NCBI GenBank assembly: GCA_009809945.1 | Contig: WTPW01000440.1 | Location: 304,600 to 368,599 of the forward strand | Reading direction: 5' to 3' | DNA length: 64,000 nucleotides | Source of the DNA: Gigaspora margarita | Lineage: Eukaryota > Glomeromycota > Glomeromycetes > Diversisporales > Gigasporaceae | Shown: positions 44,340 to 57,084 of the stretch, piece by piece | How the letters are laid out: each line of letters starts with the position of its first letter | How positions within the stretch are numbered: position 1 is the stretch's first letter | The notes under the pieces: generated by a model | Database searches by the model: none | What the model saw: the letters and a program-made list of their open reading frames with translations, nothing else | Told to the model about the DNA's origin: nothing | Translations under genes and position numbers: made by a program

Positions 44340-45230
44340 TGGTAATTTATTCTATTCTTCTTTTATACAGTTAACCAATTCTTCATGAGTTTTGGGTGCT
44401 GGCCTTCCAAAGATTTTTGATCAGATTTAAATCAGGGCTATATTACTCCCAATCTAATATATTGAAACTGTGAGACTTCATCAACTATTCTGAATATTTC
44501 AATTGTTGAAATACAAATTTATTTCGTCTGGATAAAGAATTTGCCCAGAAAACAAAATGGTTTGCAAGTATATTAACATAAATACCTGAAGTTATATTAC
44601 CTTTTACTTCTACTAATAGTCCAACTCCCTACTAAGTTAAACAACCCCAGAGCATAATGAAATCACCACCATGCTTTATGGTCATATTTATACATTCTTT
44701 ATGATATTTTTCGGTAACTCAATGCCAAACTCTTTCACAACCATTCAATTTGTAAAGGCAAAATCTTGACATATCACTAAAACTACCATTTTGCTATTCA
44801 TTATGCTATTTTAAATGTTCACAACACCACTTTATTCACTCTCTGCTTTTTTTTCATTTAAAAAGGGGTTTCTACAGGCTACACATTTTTCCTATCTTAA
44901 AATGTGAAGGTACTTTTTGGTGGTAAGTATCGTTCCAAGATGAAGATTCAGCTTATTTGTAATTAATACACAATGGGGCTTTATGATTATTATTTGCAAT
45001 ACATGCTAAAGCATGTTCAGAAAATACTTCTTGGTAACCAGGGTATTTGTTTGGGTGTTTTGAGCCCATTTCATTGTACTGATTAACAAGTATCATATAC
45101 TGTTGACTTCGAGAAACCAAGGGCTTGAGCAATATGAAATGGTTTAAAACCATACAGGTAAGTACTAATAATAAGTAGCTGCGCAATATTGTCATGCAAA
45201 ACCAGGGACGAAAGTGGATTTTAGAGAGTT
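44340..45230 (-). pseudogene. Dead Tc1/mariner-type transposase
   Basis: The minus strand shows Tc1 motifs in order: FHIAQALGFSKSTVYD (HTH), TEKYHKECINMTIKHGGDFI then MLWGCL, GVGLLVEVKGNITSGIYVN, FVFQQ, and ILDWE...YSPDLNLIKNLWKA (third acidic motif, usually SPDLNPIENLW). The catalytic segment after FVFQQ (normally D-x-DPKHTS) is missing and the Glu of IENLW is Lys. At least a dozen stops and several frameshifts interrupt the frame, so it is an old relic. Confidence 0.82.
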
Positions 45231-47911
45231 ACAGGTTAAAACAGTTTTGGCATAAGTTTCTGTTTGCTTTTAAATTTAATTTTATCAATTTTATTAATTT
45301 TTACTAGGTTTACTTGCAACTTTAGTCTCGGATTAATATATAGCAATTTGGATACTATTATATTATCTAGTCAGACTTTATATACAATATAGACAGTATA
45401 GTATAGTAAATTAGCATAGATGTAGTATTCTTGTATGTATAAGGTCTCTTTTCAATAATTCTTCAATTTTATTCTTAATTTTTATTCAAGGTAACAGATG
45501 ATATAATAAACATTTGTCAATAGTTGTATTTATAATAAATAATTTATTCACTATTAATTACTTCATATTTTTAATTAGCAAAATTGCTTTTTAATTGATT
45601 TGGTAAGTATAATTATCATTTATTAATGGAAGTATTCAAAATAGTATATTCATTTCTTATTAGCTTTTTATTTAATGTTAAACTATATAAAATCTAATTT
45701 GCTTAATGAAATTTATGTAAATTTATATAGATTATATAAAATTGTGGTTGTCTATTTAGTCAGAATATGTAGTAAAGTTATATGCATGCTGGTTTACATA
45801 TGTTATGACAGTACAGTAATGATAATAAATTATTATTAAATTTAAAATCAATTTGAACTTGATTTATCTATTGTGATATAGTATATAAATAGGTTTAAGA
45901 ATAGATATAAACTAGGTAAATGGAATCCATTTTAAGTCTGAAGGAAAACCAAAATAGATCAGTCCGACAAAACAGATATTTTTAGGGTGTAATGATTGTT
46001 TTGATCTGATCAACCAATCAAACCCCAGGATTTGCACATACACACACAGACATCAGGGTCACTATTACTCTACTGTAATGTCATTCGGACAATAAATAAG
46101 ACATAATGTGTATAAGAATGTATAAAAGTTAGTTAAGTCTGATTTATGATCAAGTATAAAGTATAAAAAACAGAGAATTAGGTGTTTATGATTTTTACTG
46201 TATTAATAACAGTAAGCAGGTTAGTAAAGCAATAAAAGATATAAATCTTGAGTGTATAATTTAAAAATAGATACCTTTGAATTCTTGAACTTAGGATAGC
46301 TAAAGTGGACGAATATGGAGAGGCAAAATTTTACCAAATTTGAAATGTAATAAATTTTTTGTTAAAATTAATTTCAAAGATAGTTGAATTTTGATTACAA
46401 AATCTAGCAAGTCGACAAGATGTATTGTGATTAACATATAATTGCTGTATGTAAGAGTTTAAATTAAATTAGTAATTATTAAATAAACTCAAGCTTATAT
46501 AGTGATGATGTACTTATTAGTATCAATGTGATAAAATGCTAAGTTTATTTGTAACAATGAGTAATAGTAACTGATAAAAAGTGTTTTAATTTGGTTATAT
46601 CTATGATTTGGTAATAATACATAATGTTGGAGATAAGTATAAAGTAGAAAATAGTATATATTTTGGGATGTATAGATTGTTCTGGTACAGAATTAAAAAG
46701 GTAAAGTGGATTAATAATATTAGATAAAAATTTTTCACATTAGAATAGAGTTATATTTTATGTTATAATTTCTTTTTTGGTATGAACTTTTTAATATTTA
46801 GTGAAGATTTATATTAATGATATATTGTTTTCTTTTAGATTAAATATTTTAAAATAATCAGATTTTTATAGAATAAAAGAATAATTAATAGCTGTTATGT
46901 ATTATAATTAGAAAAGGTCAAGTTATGGATATAGTATTATTATGTTAACAATGAATATATTTGGGCTCATACCTATATCTTTTAGAATGTTACTTAATAT
47001 GTAATTGTATTAAATATAGTTTATTAGCAATTTTAAATTAAAAATGAATTCTAGAAGGATAGTTTTGTCTATAAGAAATAATTAATTTTTAGCATACAAA
47101 TATTTTGCAATAATAATAATATCATATTATATTGGACCAAAAATAACAACTATTTAGTGAGTTATATATGGAAGCAAAGTGTTTAGAATAGAGAAGCCTA
47201 CATATTTTTATATATTATACAAGAAAGTTAAATTTGAAATTTAGTAATCTATATAAATATTGTTAAAAAAAATTGTCTTATTCTAATTCTATTGGATAAA
47301 ATTAGATTAATTATTATATTAATTACAATTAAACTACAAATAAACCTTTTTAAGTAAGATTTTATAGACTCAAAATTATCAGATGCATTTGGTAAACAAT
47401 AAAAAAGTGCATTTATGAAGGGCAGTATATATTTGAGACAGAATTTAAATGTGTATTTAGAAAAATTGTGCAACTAGAAAGATTTATTACAATAAACTTT
47501 TAGCTATAATTAAACAATATTTTAATTTATATTTTGTTAGAAAAGTATACAAATTTCATTCAGAAAACAATTGTTTACTTAATAAATTTAATAAATAATA
47601 AATTTATTTTAAGAATAAATTTGTAACAATTAAACCTTCTATATTATAAAAATTAATAATTATTAATACTAAAAATTTATTAGTAAATCTATTAAATAAA
47701 ATTATTGGATAAAAATTGTGATAAGTAATAAAGAGAAGGTAAATAAAATATATAGCAAGAGTAAGAAAAATACAGTATGAAAAATAATGGTGATGGTATA
47801 GAATTTACAAGAGATAAAGATTATAAAATTGTCATAATAAATAGATAATCTTAATTGCAAATATAGTATAGCAAGAAAAAAAAAGCATCAAATATTTGGC
47901 CAAGTTTTTAG
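45231..47911. other. Gene-free AT-rich DNA inside the Helitron
   Basis: 2.7 kb without a coding-like reading, clear tandem repeat or inverted repeat. It lies on the 3' side of the helicase gene. Confidence 0.5.
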
Positions 47912-50900
47912 CTAAGCTGTTCTTTGTGTACATTCTTCAATACGAGCAAGTTCTGCACGAAGTGCAAAAGGTTGTTGCATATTTAAAATTGATTCATTGA
48001 ATGGTTGTAAAATTAATAAGTCACTTAACCTTTGTGTTCTGGAAAGCATTACATATACACTGTTATTTGCATGTTTTCCTGATAAATCAACAACCGTTTT
48101 TTGAAGAGTACGTCCTTAGGATTTAAAGTCTGTAAATGCATAAGCAGGTGTTAAGGGAAGTTGAAAANGCTGAAAGTTTNTTCGAATTTTAGATCCATCA
48201 TGTTTNCAAAATGTGTATACACATGNACGCTTGATAGGGTATATTGGTANATAATTAGATGGAAGTGCTTNGTAAGTTCNAGGTGTTTTACCAATTAATT
48301 NGATAATAACATATTTAGGAGGAGTTTTCAGTACTATANTATTTTNACTTGAAGATGAAGTGTCAATTGAACACTTATCATATACAATTTGTAGAAGAAT
48401 CCCCAGTGAACCATTAGCCAGATTATCATTAGTACAAATATTAACTGTTAAAACAACCTTCATATTGATTGATAAGGGTAAAATTCCACAAAGTGCATTC
48501 TCTTTAGTGTCATGTGTTAATAAAAATTTCAAACAGTTATTTCCAACAAGAGGTTTTTGATTATAAGAATCTTGTGTGCAAGAGTAGATGACAGCCTGGT
48601 TGTTATCATAGGCATGTTCTTTAAAAGCTTCAAAATTAAGTTGAACACAAAGATCATTTTGTGTTACAAGAAAGGTAGCATTTCTCCATTCTTTGGAGTT
48701 AATATATTATCTCCAAGAATTCTTGACCGTAAAGCTGCTATCTGGGTTTCAGTAAGATTACCATGATGCATATTTTCAAGTATGCTTGCATAAAAAGGAT
48801 CATCTATTTGACACATTGGTGTGTTTAACTGGACAGCATGCTTAACACTTAACCAAAGACTTCTTCCAGTTGTATTAGTAACAGATCAGGAATTAATCGG
48901 TAAAGAGTCAATATTACATTTTCGTTTTGTAATCTTTGAAGATTCATATTCAGATAAAGAAATACAACTAATTTTATCAGGTGCATATAATGCTTTATCT
49001 AAAACAGGTGGTAATTGTATAAAATCACCAGCAAATAATATATTTAAACCAGCAAATGGAGCTGAGTCATTATTTACTTTGATTTTTTTTGTAAAATTAT
49101 GAAATTGTGCTAGAAGGTTTTGTCCAACCATAGAGATCTCATCTAAGACAACATATTCTATCTTAGACTAATAGTCTTGGAGCTGGGATTTATATTCATT
49201 AGAAAAATTAGAATAATTATTTTTGCCTTCACTAAAACCGAACCCACATGAGAATGAATAGTATTTCCACAAATATTTACTGCTGCATTTCTAGTAGGAG
49301 CTAAAACTATTAGTGTGTTACTTTGCGAAGAATATTCAAAGTATGAACATATAGCTTGAATAACTCTGGATTTACCAGTTCCACCTGCTCCTGTAAGATA
49401 AAGTAACAATTGTGAAAGACTATTTTTGGTCATTTGTTTATTTCTTTGTCGATGTTCACAGAACAGAAAATATGCTTTTTTTTGCTCTTAATTTAAGCCA
49501 GATGCAAATTGCTCCAAGAGATCAATATTTTCAGTAACAGTAATATTTAGAGGGGTATTTTTATAATCATGCTGAAGGTTTATATAAGCATTCATAGGTG
49601 TATTATCTTTTTCAAGAGTAAGATTAACACTGTCCCATGTAGTTATTTTTTGAGAAGAGATTGTATTTTGCCAAGTTTTTAATAGTTCACTATTATATAC
49701 ATTGCTTGAATGTATAGTTTCTGATTCAAGATTATTATTAGCAAAATTTTTATTAATTGGTAATAAAAATTTTTTTGAGGAAAATCTGGTTTGGATTCGA
49801 AAGAAGGTCATAGCAAAGTCAACCATTTTAATATTCTTTAAACCAGACCTAATAATCGTCTCAGGATTGAACTCAGGCATGTTGTCATTAAGATTATCAT
49901 TTATTAGTAATTCATTATCAGAAAAGTCTAGTTCATCATAAGCATTATATCCAGTATCAGAACGAACTATGCGACGAGCTTTTGCAAGAATTGGATTTTT
50001 TAAAGCATTTTTATGTAATTCTTGATCGAGTGCTGTTTCTTCAGAACATCTATGCAATAATTCTATATTATAAATTACAGATTTTAGCCAAGAAGATAAA
50101 TAAGAACTATTTAGGAATGCTTGACATGCCTCTGCCAAGAATTGTAATCTTCATGAAGATCTTGAACAGTTTCCCAAGGCTTAAACAGCATAAGAATGCA
50201 TAAACCATAGCACTCAGCATTTTCTGTATCATCTTTTCTAGGTAACCCTTTGCCACATAGCACAACTACCCTTTCTGAACCCTTTTTTCTATATAATTGA
50301 ATATGTGTTTTACATTGAGGATGAATATTAACAGAACTATCAATACTATTATAATCAAATTCACCACCATGAAAGAAAAAACGATCACAATAATATCTGT
50401 TTTCTCTTGAGTATTGATTTGATATTATAGAAAGTTCATGAGAGTTTATTGGTATTTTTTTAATCAGGGATGCATAGTCATAGAGACAAATATTGCGTAA
50501 TGATTTATCTCAAAACTGATAATCAATACGAAGGTTTATAGCAGTTAATCTGCCATTATAAGATGTTATTAAAAATGAATCAGATGTTAGATCCTGATTA
50601 CTTTGTTCTTCTAGATCAGATTCGTTATTAGATTCAATATTGTTTTCATATGAAAATTGACAAAGGTTTGCCCATTCCTTCATTAGATAAAACTCAAAAG
50701 TTTGAAGATGAATTGATGTAAACTTGTTTGGGGAGTAATGATCATGGATATCTAATAGATAAGCAGAAACTTGTGGACTTGTTAGCTCCATTTGTCCAGC
50801 CATTTTGTTAAGGTATTTTGTTACAAGTTTATGTGACTTGTTAATATAATCATATGAAATTTCATTAGGCGAACTAGTTAAAAAGGTTTCTAGAGTAGAT

Positions 50901-53677
50901 GCACATATTAAAAAAGAACTATGTGTACTAATATCTGATTTAGTAACATAATTAGTAATATAATAAATACAAGCTAGGGCAAGTTTTCGTGTGGATATGA
51001 ATTCAATATCATTATTTTCTCTACATGCAGCTGTTATATAAGGGTTATGATTGTTTATAAAAGCACTTGTACGTTGAATTGCAATTATGCCTTGTTTAGG
51101 AAAGATCATATCAGGTGGATCTACAAGTTCTCTTGGAAAATCAAATCGACAATCTTTATGTAGACCATGGTTATATTTTTTGCAAGTGCGAGTGCAATGA
51201 TGAAAAAGAGTACGTTTACAAATAGCAAGTAAGTCCAAACGAAGTTCTTATTCAAAATTAGATGATCTAGGATCAGGTATAGGCATAAAGGATGGATGCA
51301 TTCACTTTTCAAGTATTGTTTTAGGAGCTACATATTCAGCTTTAATTGTTTCATCAGTAATATATTCATCTTTCAAAAGATAACTAATATCTTCTTTAAT
51401 AATATCATTAACATAGCTTAAAAGGCATTGACTAAATTCAGTATCATTTTTTAGTTTTTGGCGTAATAATAATGGGTCATGAGCTCCATGAAGCCAAACA
51501 AGCATATGACAATGTGGTGTACTGCAATCTTGATATTCTACAACACCATAATAATTTTTTATTGTCCCAAATATACCATTATTTTTTCTTTTATATCTGA
51601 TTAAAGTATCTATAGTTGTTCGAATAACAATATCAAAATATTTTGCAACAGCTATAGGATCAAGATGTGCAAGTTGAGCTCTTTCTGATGCTTTTAGAAA
51701 ATTATCAGGTGCAAGGTTTTGAGGATCAATATATTTCTGGCATACATCATAACAATAGGACTATGAAGATCAGCAGGATTTATAGTTATGAATAATAAAG
51801 GTGTACCATCTCGCATAATGACAGCACATATTTCATTACGCATGCATGAACGTGATTGGTGAGAAGCTATTAGTTTAGAGCCAGCAGAATTGACATTTTT
51901 AAGCAATTCGATAATAGCAGAATTGCTAATTGGTTGTTCTTTCCGTATTTGATCAACAGCAATATTAATATCATTAGGTTTTAGAGATGATATTAAATTT
52001 GCAGACTGATTAAAATTATTATTTCTTGTTAAATTGTAAGATTCAGTTGATACTTCACGCCTTTGCAAAATATTAAAAATAACAAAGGNAAATGATCTGT
52101 GCTGTCTAAATTTTGGGTCACAGTGTCGCATNANGTGATTAGCATATTTTTTTAATNAGATACGAGTTAATCGACCTTCATGACCACCAANACNNTATGG
52201 AAAGAGAACTGGAAACCCTGCAGGAAAAAGAGTTGAATCTTCATATTCATTTAAGGNTATATTGCCATGGGGTACATTTAATATATGTGATTGTGTTGGT
52301 TTATTTTTTAATTTAGAATCATTTTCAACTAAATTATGTGCAAGATGATATGGTTTGTCAATAAGCTTCTGAAAAGAAAGCAAAGTAAGCTCTTTCATAN
52401 TAATTGGTATGTTATCAACATTTATTATCCCAGAAGGTCTAAGTTCATTCGCATCATTAATCGAATTATTATTAAAAAAAGTTTTTGAATCTTGCATGTT
52501 AATATTAAGTNACTCTTCACTTTNACTATCATCTTCACTGTCAGATTCTTGTTGATTTGATAAAGGATCACAATTATAACCAGTATAATGTTCTGTTTCT
52601 TGTGAGTCAATATCAACAACTGTAGTTGTTAGAGTTAAAGCTTCAGGAATTTCTCCTTCAGGTAGGCTATTTAAATTATTTATATCAAGTTTAAATTTAT
52701 TTTTAAATAATTTATTATGAGCAAAAAGCCACTGAAGAGCTGCTATTACTTTGCTTTTATGAACTTGAAGCACTTTCTTGAGTTGATGCTGAGTAGGAGT
52801 TCCTTTTCCAACAAATACAACCTTTATATATTCACAAAGCTTATATGCAGGTAGGGCAGTACATTAATTAAAGAACTTGGATTTTGAGGAAATGTTACAA
52901 CATGCCCTTTAAGTTTGTGGTGAGTATGTCTTCTTTTTGTTATTTGTATAAGATTCATACAAGGGTATCCAGGTGAAATGAGAAGTTGCTCTAGAATTGT
53001 TAAGTCTTGAAGACATGTGGGAGTAGATCCAATCCACATGTTGTTGGCTAATGATAGTGGTGGAGTTATACATTTTTGCAAAGAATTACAGCAAGATTGA
53101 CAAATTCGCAACTGAAAGGGGTCATAAGAATTATTAGAATTACCAGAATGTTCAGATGGATATATGAATCCAGAACGATCAAGAAGAATTTTTAGTCCAC
53201 TGGCAATAATATAAGTTAAGGATGATTATAATCAAAATCAATTTCAAATGATGGATTAGTAAGGTCTAGTGGTGCTTTAATTAAAGAAAGATCAATTTCT
53301 CTTACAGAAATTTTTTTGTAATTTCTAAAATTACTAATGCTTGAGCAAACTGCACATGGTAATTCACGCAATTCATCAAGATCAACCTTATCTCGAAATT
53401 CAGCTAGTGCACCATTAGCTATTTCTTTTTTAATAGGTTGAGGCCATGTATTATATTGTTGGTTAATTTTTTCAAATTCTTCATTCATCTCCATAAAGCA
53501 TAAAGGGACACCTAAACGATCAGCCTGATGATCTTTTGCAAGTTGAGTTTGAATTCTTTTTTTTTTTCACATGGTATTTATTTTCAAATTCTGCAAACTT
53601 CGTATTTGTGGATTTTTACGACAGAAAGCCATTCGTTCTCAATTTCTTCTTCTCTTAGCTTTATTTTTAGATTCCAT
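47912..53677 (-). pseudogene. Helitron Rep/helicase, broken
   Basis: Reads from MESKNKAKRRR (53677) to EECTQRTA-stop (47912), about 1,900 residues. In order: an N-terminal Cys-containing region (LPCAVCSSISNFRNY; RICQSCCNSLQKCI), a Helitron-like N domain (LKGHVVTFPQNPSSL), HUH Rep motif 1 (LLFITINPADLH), motif 2 HCHMLVWLHG, the tyrosine motif CIYYITNYVTKSD, then a PIF1-type helicase with Walker A (LTGAGGTGKSRVIQ), Walker B/Q region (LFAGDFIQLPPV) and motif VI (VYVMLSRTQRLSDL). Such proteins nick and unwind DNA for rolling-circle transposition. At least six stops or frameshifts and about 25 undetermined bases interrupt it. Catalytic motifs are all recognisable, so decay is recent to moderate. 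Confidence 0.9.
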
Positions 53678-54224
53678 AATAATTATAGGAACTTTTATAA
53701 TAAAATGTGAAATTAAATTTTTAGTGACAAATGAACTATCAATTTAACATGCCAGTTAAAAATATAATGCTCTCACATAGCCTTTTTATAGCTTATATGA
53801 AGTAATGGATAATAATAGATGTCTATTTGGTTGAAGAAAACAAGTATTAACCATTAATAAGCATTTTATCTCTTACAAATAAAGTTTGAAAAATTTACTA
53901 TATTTAATTATATTCTTACATAGTGTTACGGGGTGAAAAGGACAAACTTTATGTTTACTACGCAAAAGATAAAAAACAGCTCACCATAGGTGATTTAACC
54001 CGATTTAGTAATAAAGTAACTTATTTAGGAATATAATCTGAGTTTATTAAAATTTTATAGTGAACTTTATTATAAGATAATCCGAAGATTTCCCCACTGA
54101 AGAGATAAAACAACCTTCTTCTTATACTTTAAATATATTATGAGAATTACGGAGCTAACATTATATGTTACTTTTGAATACTATAGAAATTTCGAAACTA
54201 GAATCATATGTAATTCTACCTCAT

Positions 54225-55400
54225 ATGATTTTATCATATCATGCGATATATGGTAAAGACTCCACCGTAAGCTAAGCCCCGTACAACGAGAGCATGAATG
54301 ATCGATTATGCATGATCAATTATGCATGATCGGATGTCATACGAAATGTGGTGTGGTATACTTTCCGATATTTGAAATGTGAAATCGAATAAATCATTTA
54401 GATCTAAAGCCACACTGCATAAATTTTGAAATAGAAAATTTAATACAAATAGCATTCTTGCACGTCCTTACGGACGTGCAGTAAAAATAATTATTACTGT
54501 ACCGTATTGCGGCCACCACATAAATCATATTTTAGCGAATATTACTTAGCCTTGATATTTGTGGNTTTTNGATTATTTGCGGTCACCACATGAGTCATAT
54601 TTTAGTGAATATTACTTAGCCTTNATATTTGTGGCTCCTTGATTATTTATTCACGGGATTTACAGCGCAATTAAACTTTTAACTTCGGAGAGATCAATTT
54701 ATCTCGTGACAACATAAGGCAAAAGAAAACTCCAAATCCGGTTTTCTTGACAACATTCATGTTTGTGTGTATGCATAAGCAAGCCAAGCAGAACGTTTTT
54801 AATGCGGGCACATCATAGAGATTTACCATATTGCGACCACCACATAAGTCATATTTTAGCGAATATTACTTAGCTTTGATATTTGTGGCTTTTTGATTAA
54901 TTGCGGTCATCACATGAGTCATATTTTAGTAAATATTGCTTAGCCTTAATATTTGTGGCTTCTTAATTATTTATTCACCGGATTTACAGCACAATTAAAC
55001 TTTTAGCTTCGGAGAGATCAATTTATCTCGTGACAACATAAGAAAAAAAAAAATTCCAAATCCCGGTTTTCTTGACAACATTCATGTTTGTGTGTGTGCA
55101 TAAGCAAGCCAATCAGAACTTTTTAACGCGGACACATCATAGAGATTTAATAGTATAGATATACGGAATTCACTATTTCATATCATGCGATATACGGTAT
55201 GATTTACACCGTAAGCTAAGCCCCTATAAAGAGAGCATGCATGATCGATTATGCACGATCAATCATGCATGATCGGATGTCATATGAAATGTAGCGTAGC
55301 ATACTTTAAATGATCATCCGATCGAATAAATTATTTAGATCGAAAGCCACACTGCATAAATTTTGAAATAGAAAATTTAATATACGGAATTCACTATTAG
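54225..55400. repeat. Nested direct repeats, order A-B-B'-A'
   Basis: A (54225-54455) and A' (55175-55400) are ~220-bp direct copies (ACCGTAAGCTAAGCCCC; TGCATGATCGGATGTCAT; AAAGCCACACTGCATAAATT). Between them B (about 54508-54823) and B' (about 54830-55145) are ~316-bp tandem copies (TTCGGAGAGATCAATTTATC; CATCATAGAGATTTA), each with an inner ~66-bp duplication (CACATNAGTCATATTTTAG). No gene inside. It may be a tandemly amplified non-coding element or relic long terminal repeats; the family is not recognised. Confidence 0.8.
54460..54481. repeat. Perfect 9-bp hairpin with 4-nt loop
   Basis: TGCACGTCC-TTAC-GGACGTGCA. It is GC-rich in AT-rich surroundings and directly follows repeat A; repeat A' has no such hairpin. 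Confidence 0.85.
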
Positions 55401-55802
55401 ACAACACATTAATAAAACAGGTAATTATTTATTGTTATAAGATCAACAAACCGGAAGGTCTATATAGGTAATAATTTTATATTCATATCACGGTTCAAAG
55501 CCACGAGTAATAAATTACTAAAAAAGAAATTTATCATATTATCATAGTAGTCTTGAATAATAAATACGTATATAGTCCACAATTTTTTTTTTTTACATAG
55601 CAGATCAAAAGCCCCATAGAGTATGTACAAATATAGAAATACATTCAGAAGTCACAAGGATAGATTAACCAATCAGACACAAAAGAGACACAGCATTTTA
55701 AATGCCTATAAACCATACACTACGTACTTTGTACTCCGTTCCTGGTATATGGCTTTGTTGATCTTGACTGAGCTCTTTACGGGATGGTTTTTTTTCACCA
55801 TA

Positions 55803-55830
55803 CAAAAAAAAAAAAAAAAAAAAAAAAAAA
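55803..55830. repeat. Poly(A) tract
   Basis: About 26 consecutive A. It could be the tail of a short retroposed sequence ending here; no SINE body or target duplication was recognised. Confidence 0.6.
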
Positions 55831-56095
55831 GGGTACTTCAAAAAAATACAATATTCATGCAACAAATATTAAATATAAAAAAAAAAAATTAGATTATCAT
55901 ATATATCTCACCAATGAAATTTCCAGCGATCTACTTCCGGGCATTGTAAATAAAAAAAAATAAAATCTGCGCAGATTTGCTTTTTAATTTATGTTTGAAT
56001 TATCTGTGCAGATTTACTCTTTAGTGTTAATAAAACTACGAAGATCTTTAATTAAGAATCTTCGCAGATTATTGTTCGTTTTAATTTCCTGATGA

Positions 56096-56927
56096 TATCC
56101 TCAAACTTGTATTCATTCTTAATAATATTAGTTAAAGAACCATTTAAGATAGTTGAAAAATTCTTCTCTTGTGGCATTAAAGTCTCAATTGTAACTTGCT
56201 TCCACCCGCACATAAAATTAAACGAAGACATATAATATTGTTCTCGTTGAATATGAAGAATAATACAGACATATTTAATATAATCAGGATTTTTTCTCGA
56301 AAATTCATTCTGAAATTGCTCAATGATGAACTTTGCTAACTTGATACATCCAGCGTTTACAGTAGTAACATCGCATTGAAGAATTAACATTTGATCATCC
56401 GATTCTTCCCAAAACCGTTTTATTCTGTTTTGAAGTTGAGCTTCTGTCTTAAATGTTGATAATTTATCAACTTGGAATGTTAAAAGATCTCTTAAACATT
56501 CAGAAATATCTGTATTAATATTAGAAAATGTGTTGATAATAAATCTCGATATTGTCATGTTTGTGAATAAAAGCTGTCCAAAAAATGAACGAAGACTATC
56601 GTGATTCTGCAATGGAATGTGTTCATCAGTTAAATGGCGGAAATAAACATTACACCATTGATCAATTTCACCAGGATCTACGTTTGATCTTGAAGCTCTA
56701 ATAATTCCATCTGAAGACGCAATGTCAATTAAAGCTGCTTTACATCGTTTGATTATTGCTTCTTCATTATCCTCAGGAAATTTTGTCATAACATCAATTA
56801 CTAAACTTTGTAAAGTTTCATTTTCATCAAAACCAATAAAAACATCCTTTCGTGTAAAAGAAGTTCGCAACACATTAGTTTTATTTGTTTCTTTCATAGA
56901 AACCATTTGCTGCGTCCAAATGCTTAG
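56096..56927 (-). pseudogene. RNF213-like second copy, piece 3
   Basis: Matches 14226-15047 of the first copy at high identity, with an open frame: MVSMKETNKTNVLRTSFTRK, LVIDVMTKFPEDNEEAIIKR, SNVDPGEIDQWCNVYFRHLT, QREQYYMSSFNFMCGWKQVT. It keeps the frame at both places where the 9-23 kb copy is broken (a 1-bp-type frameshift after KTNV and a stop before REQ). Homology ends abruptly at 56927 and at the Helitron edge 56095. It is only a fragment of the ATPase-linker region and cannot be functional alone. Confidence 0.88.
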
Positions 56928-57084
56928 CCAAAAAATTATTAGATGCTTGTAAAAAGGTTGGATTTAATATTTTATTAGATGATATAAAAGAATGGCTATA
57001 CAAATAGTCTTTGTATCAAATTCATAAGTCTTGACCAAGATTTATTCCTAGAGTCTCATGTAATAGTATACAAGTTTCTAATTA

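Larger units (their letters stand above)
42291..56095 (-). mobile_element. Helitron, about 13.8 kb, boundaries inferred from the empty site
   Basis: Pieces 2 and 3 of the second RNF213-like copy join at 14225/14226 of the first copy, an A-T step, with no target duplication. Read on the minus strand the insert begins TCATCAGG and ends TTTAATAA before T; Helitrons insert between A and T, start with TC and end in CTRR (here ATAA, one mismatch). A small hairpin (AAATCT-TTGC-AGATTT) lies about 20 nt before the 3' end. The Rep/helicase gene runs in the matching direction. The element also contains a hAT MITE, a Tc1 relic and a direct-repeat block. The boundaries are inference; an insertion of several elements is the alternative. 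Confidence 0.6.
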
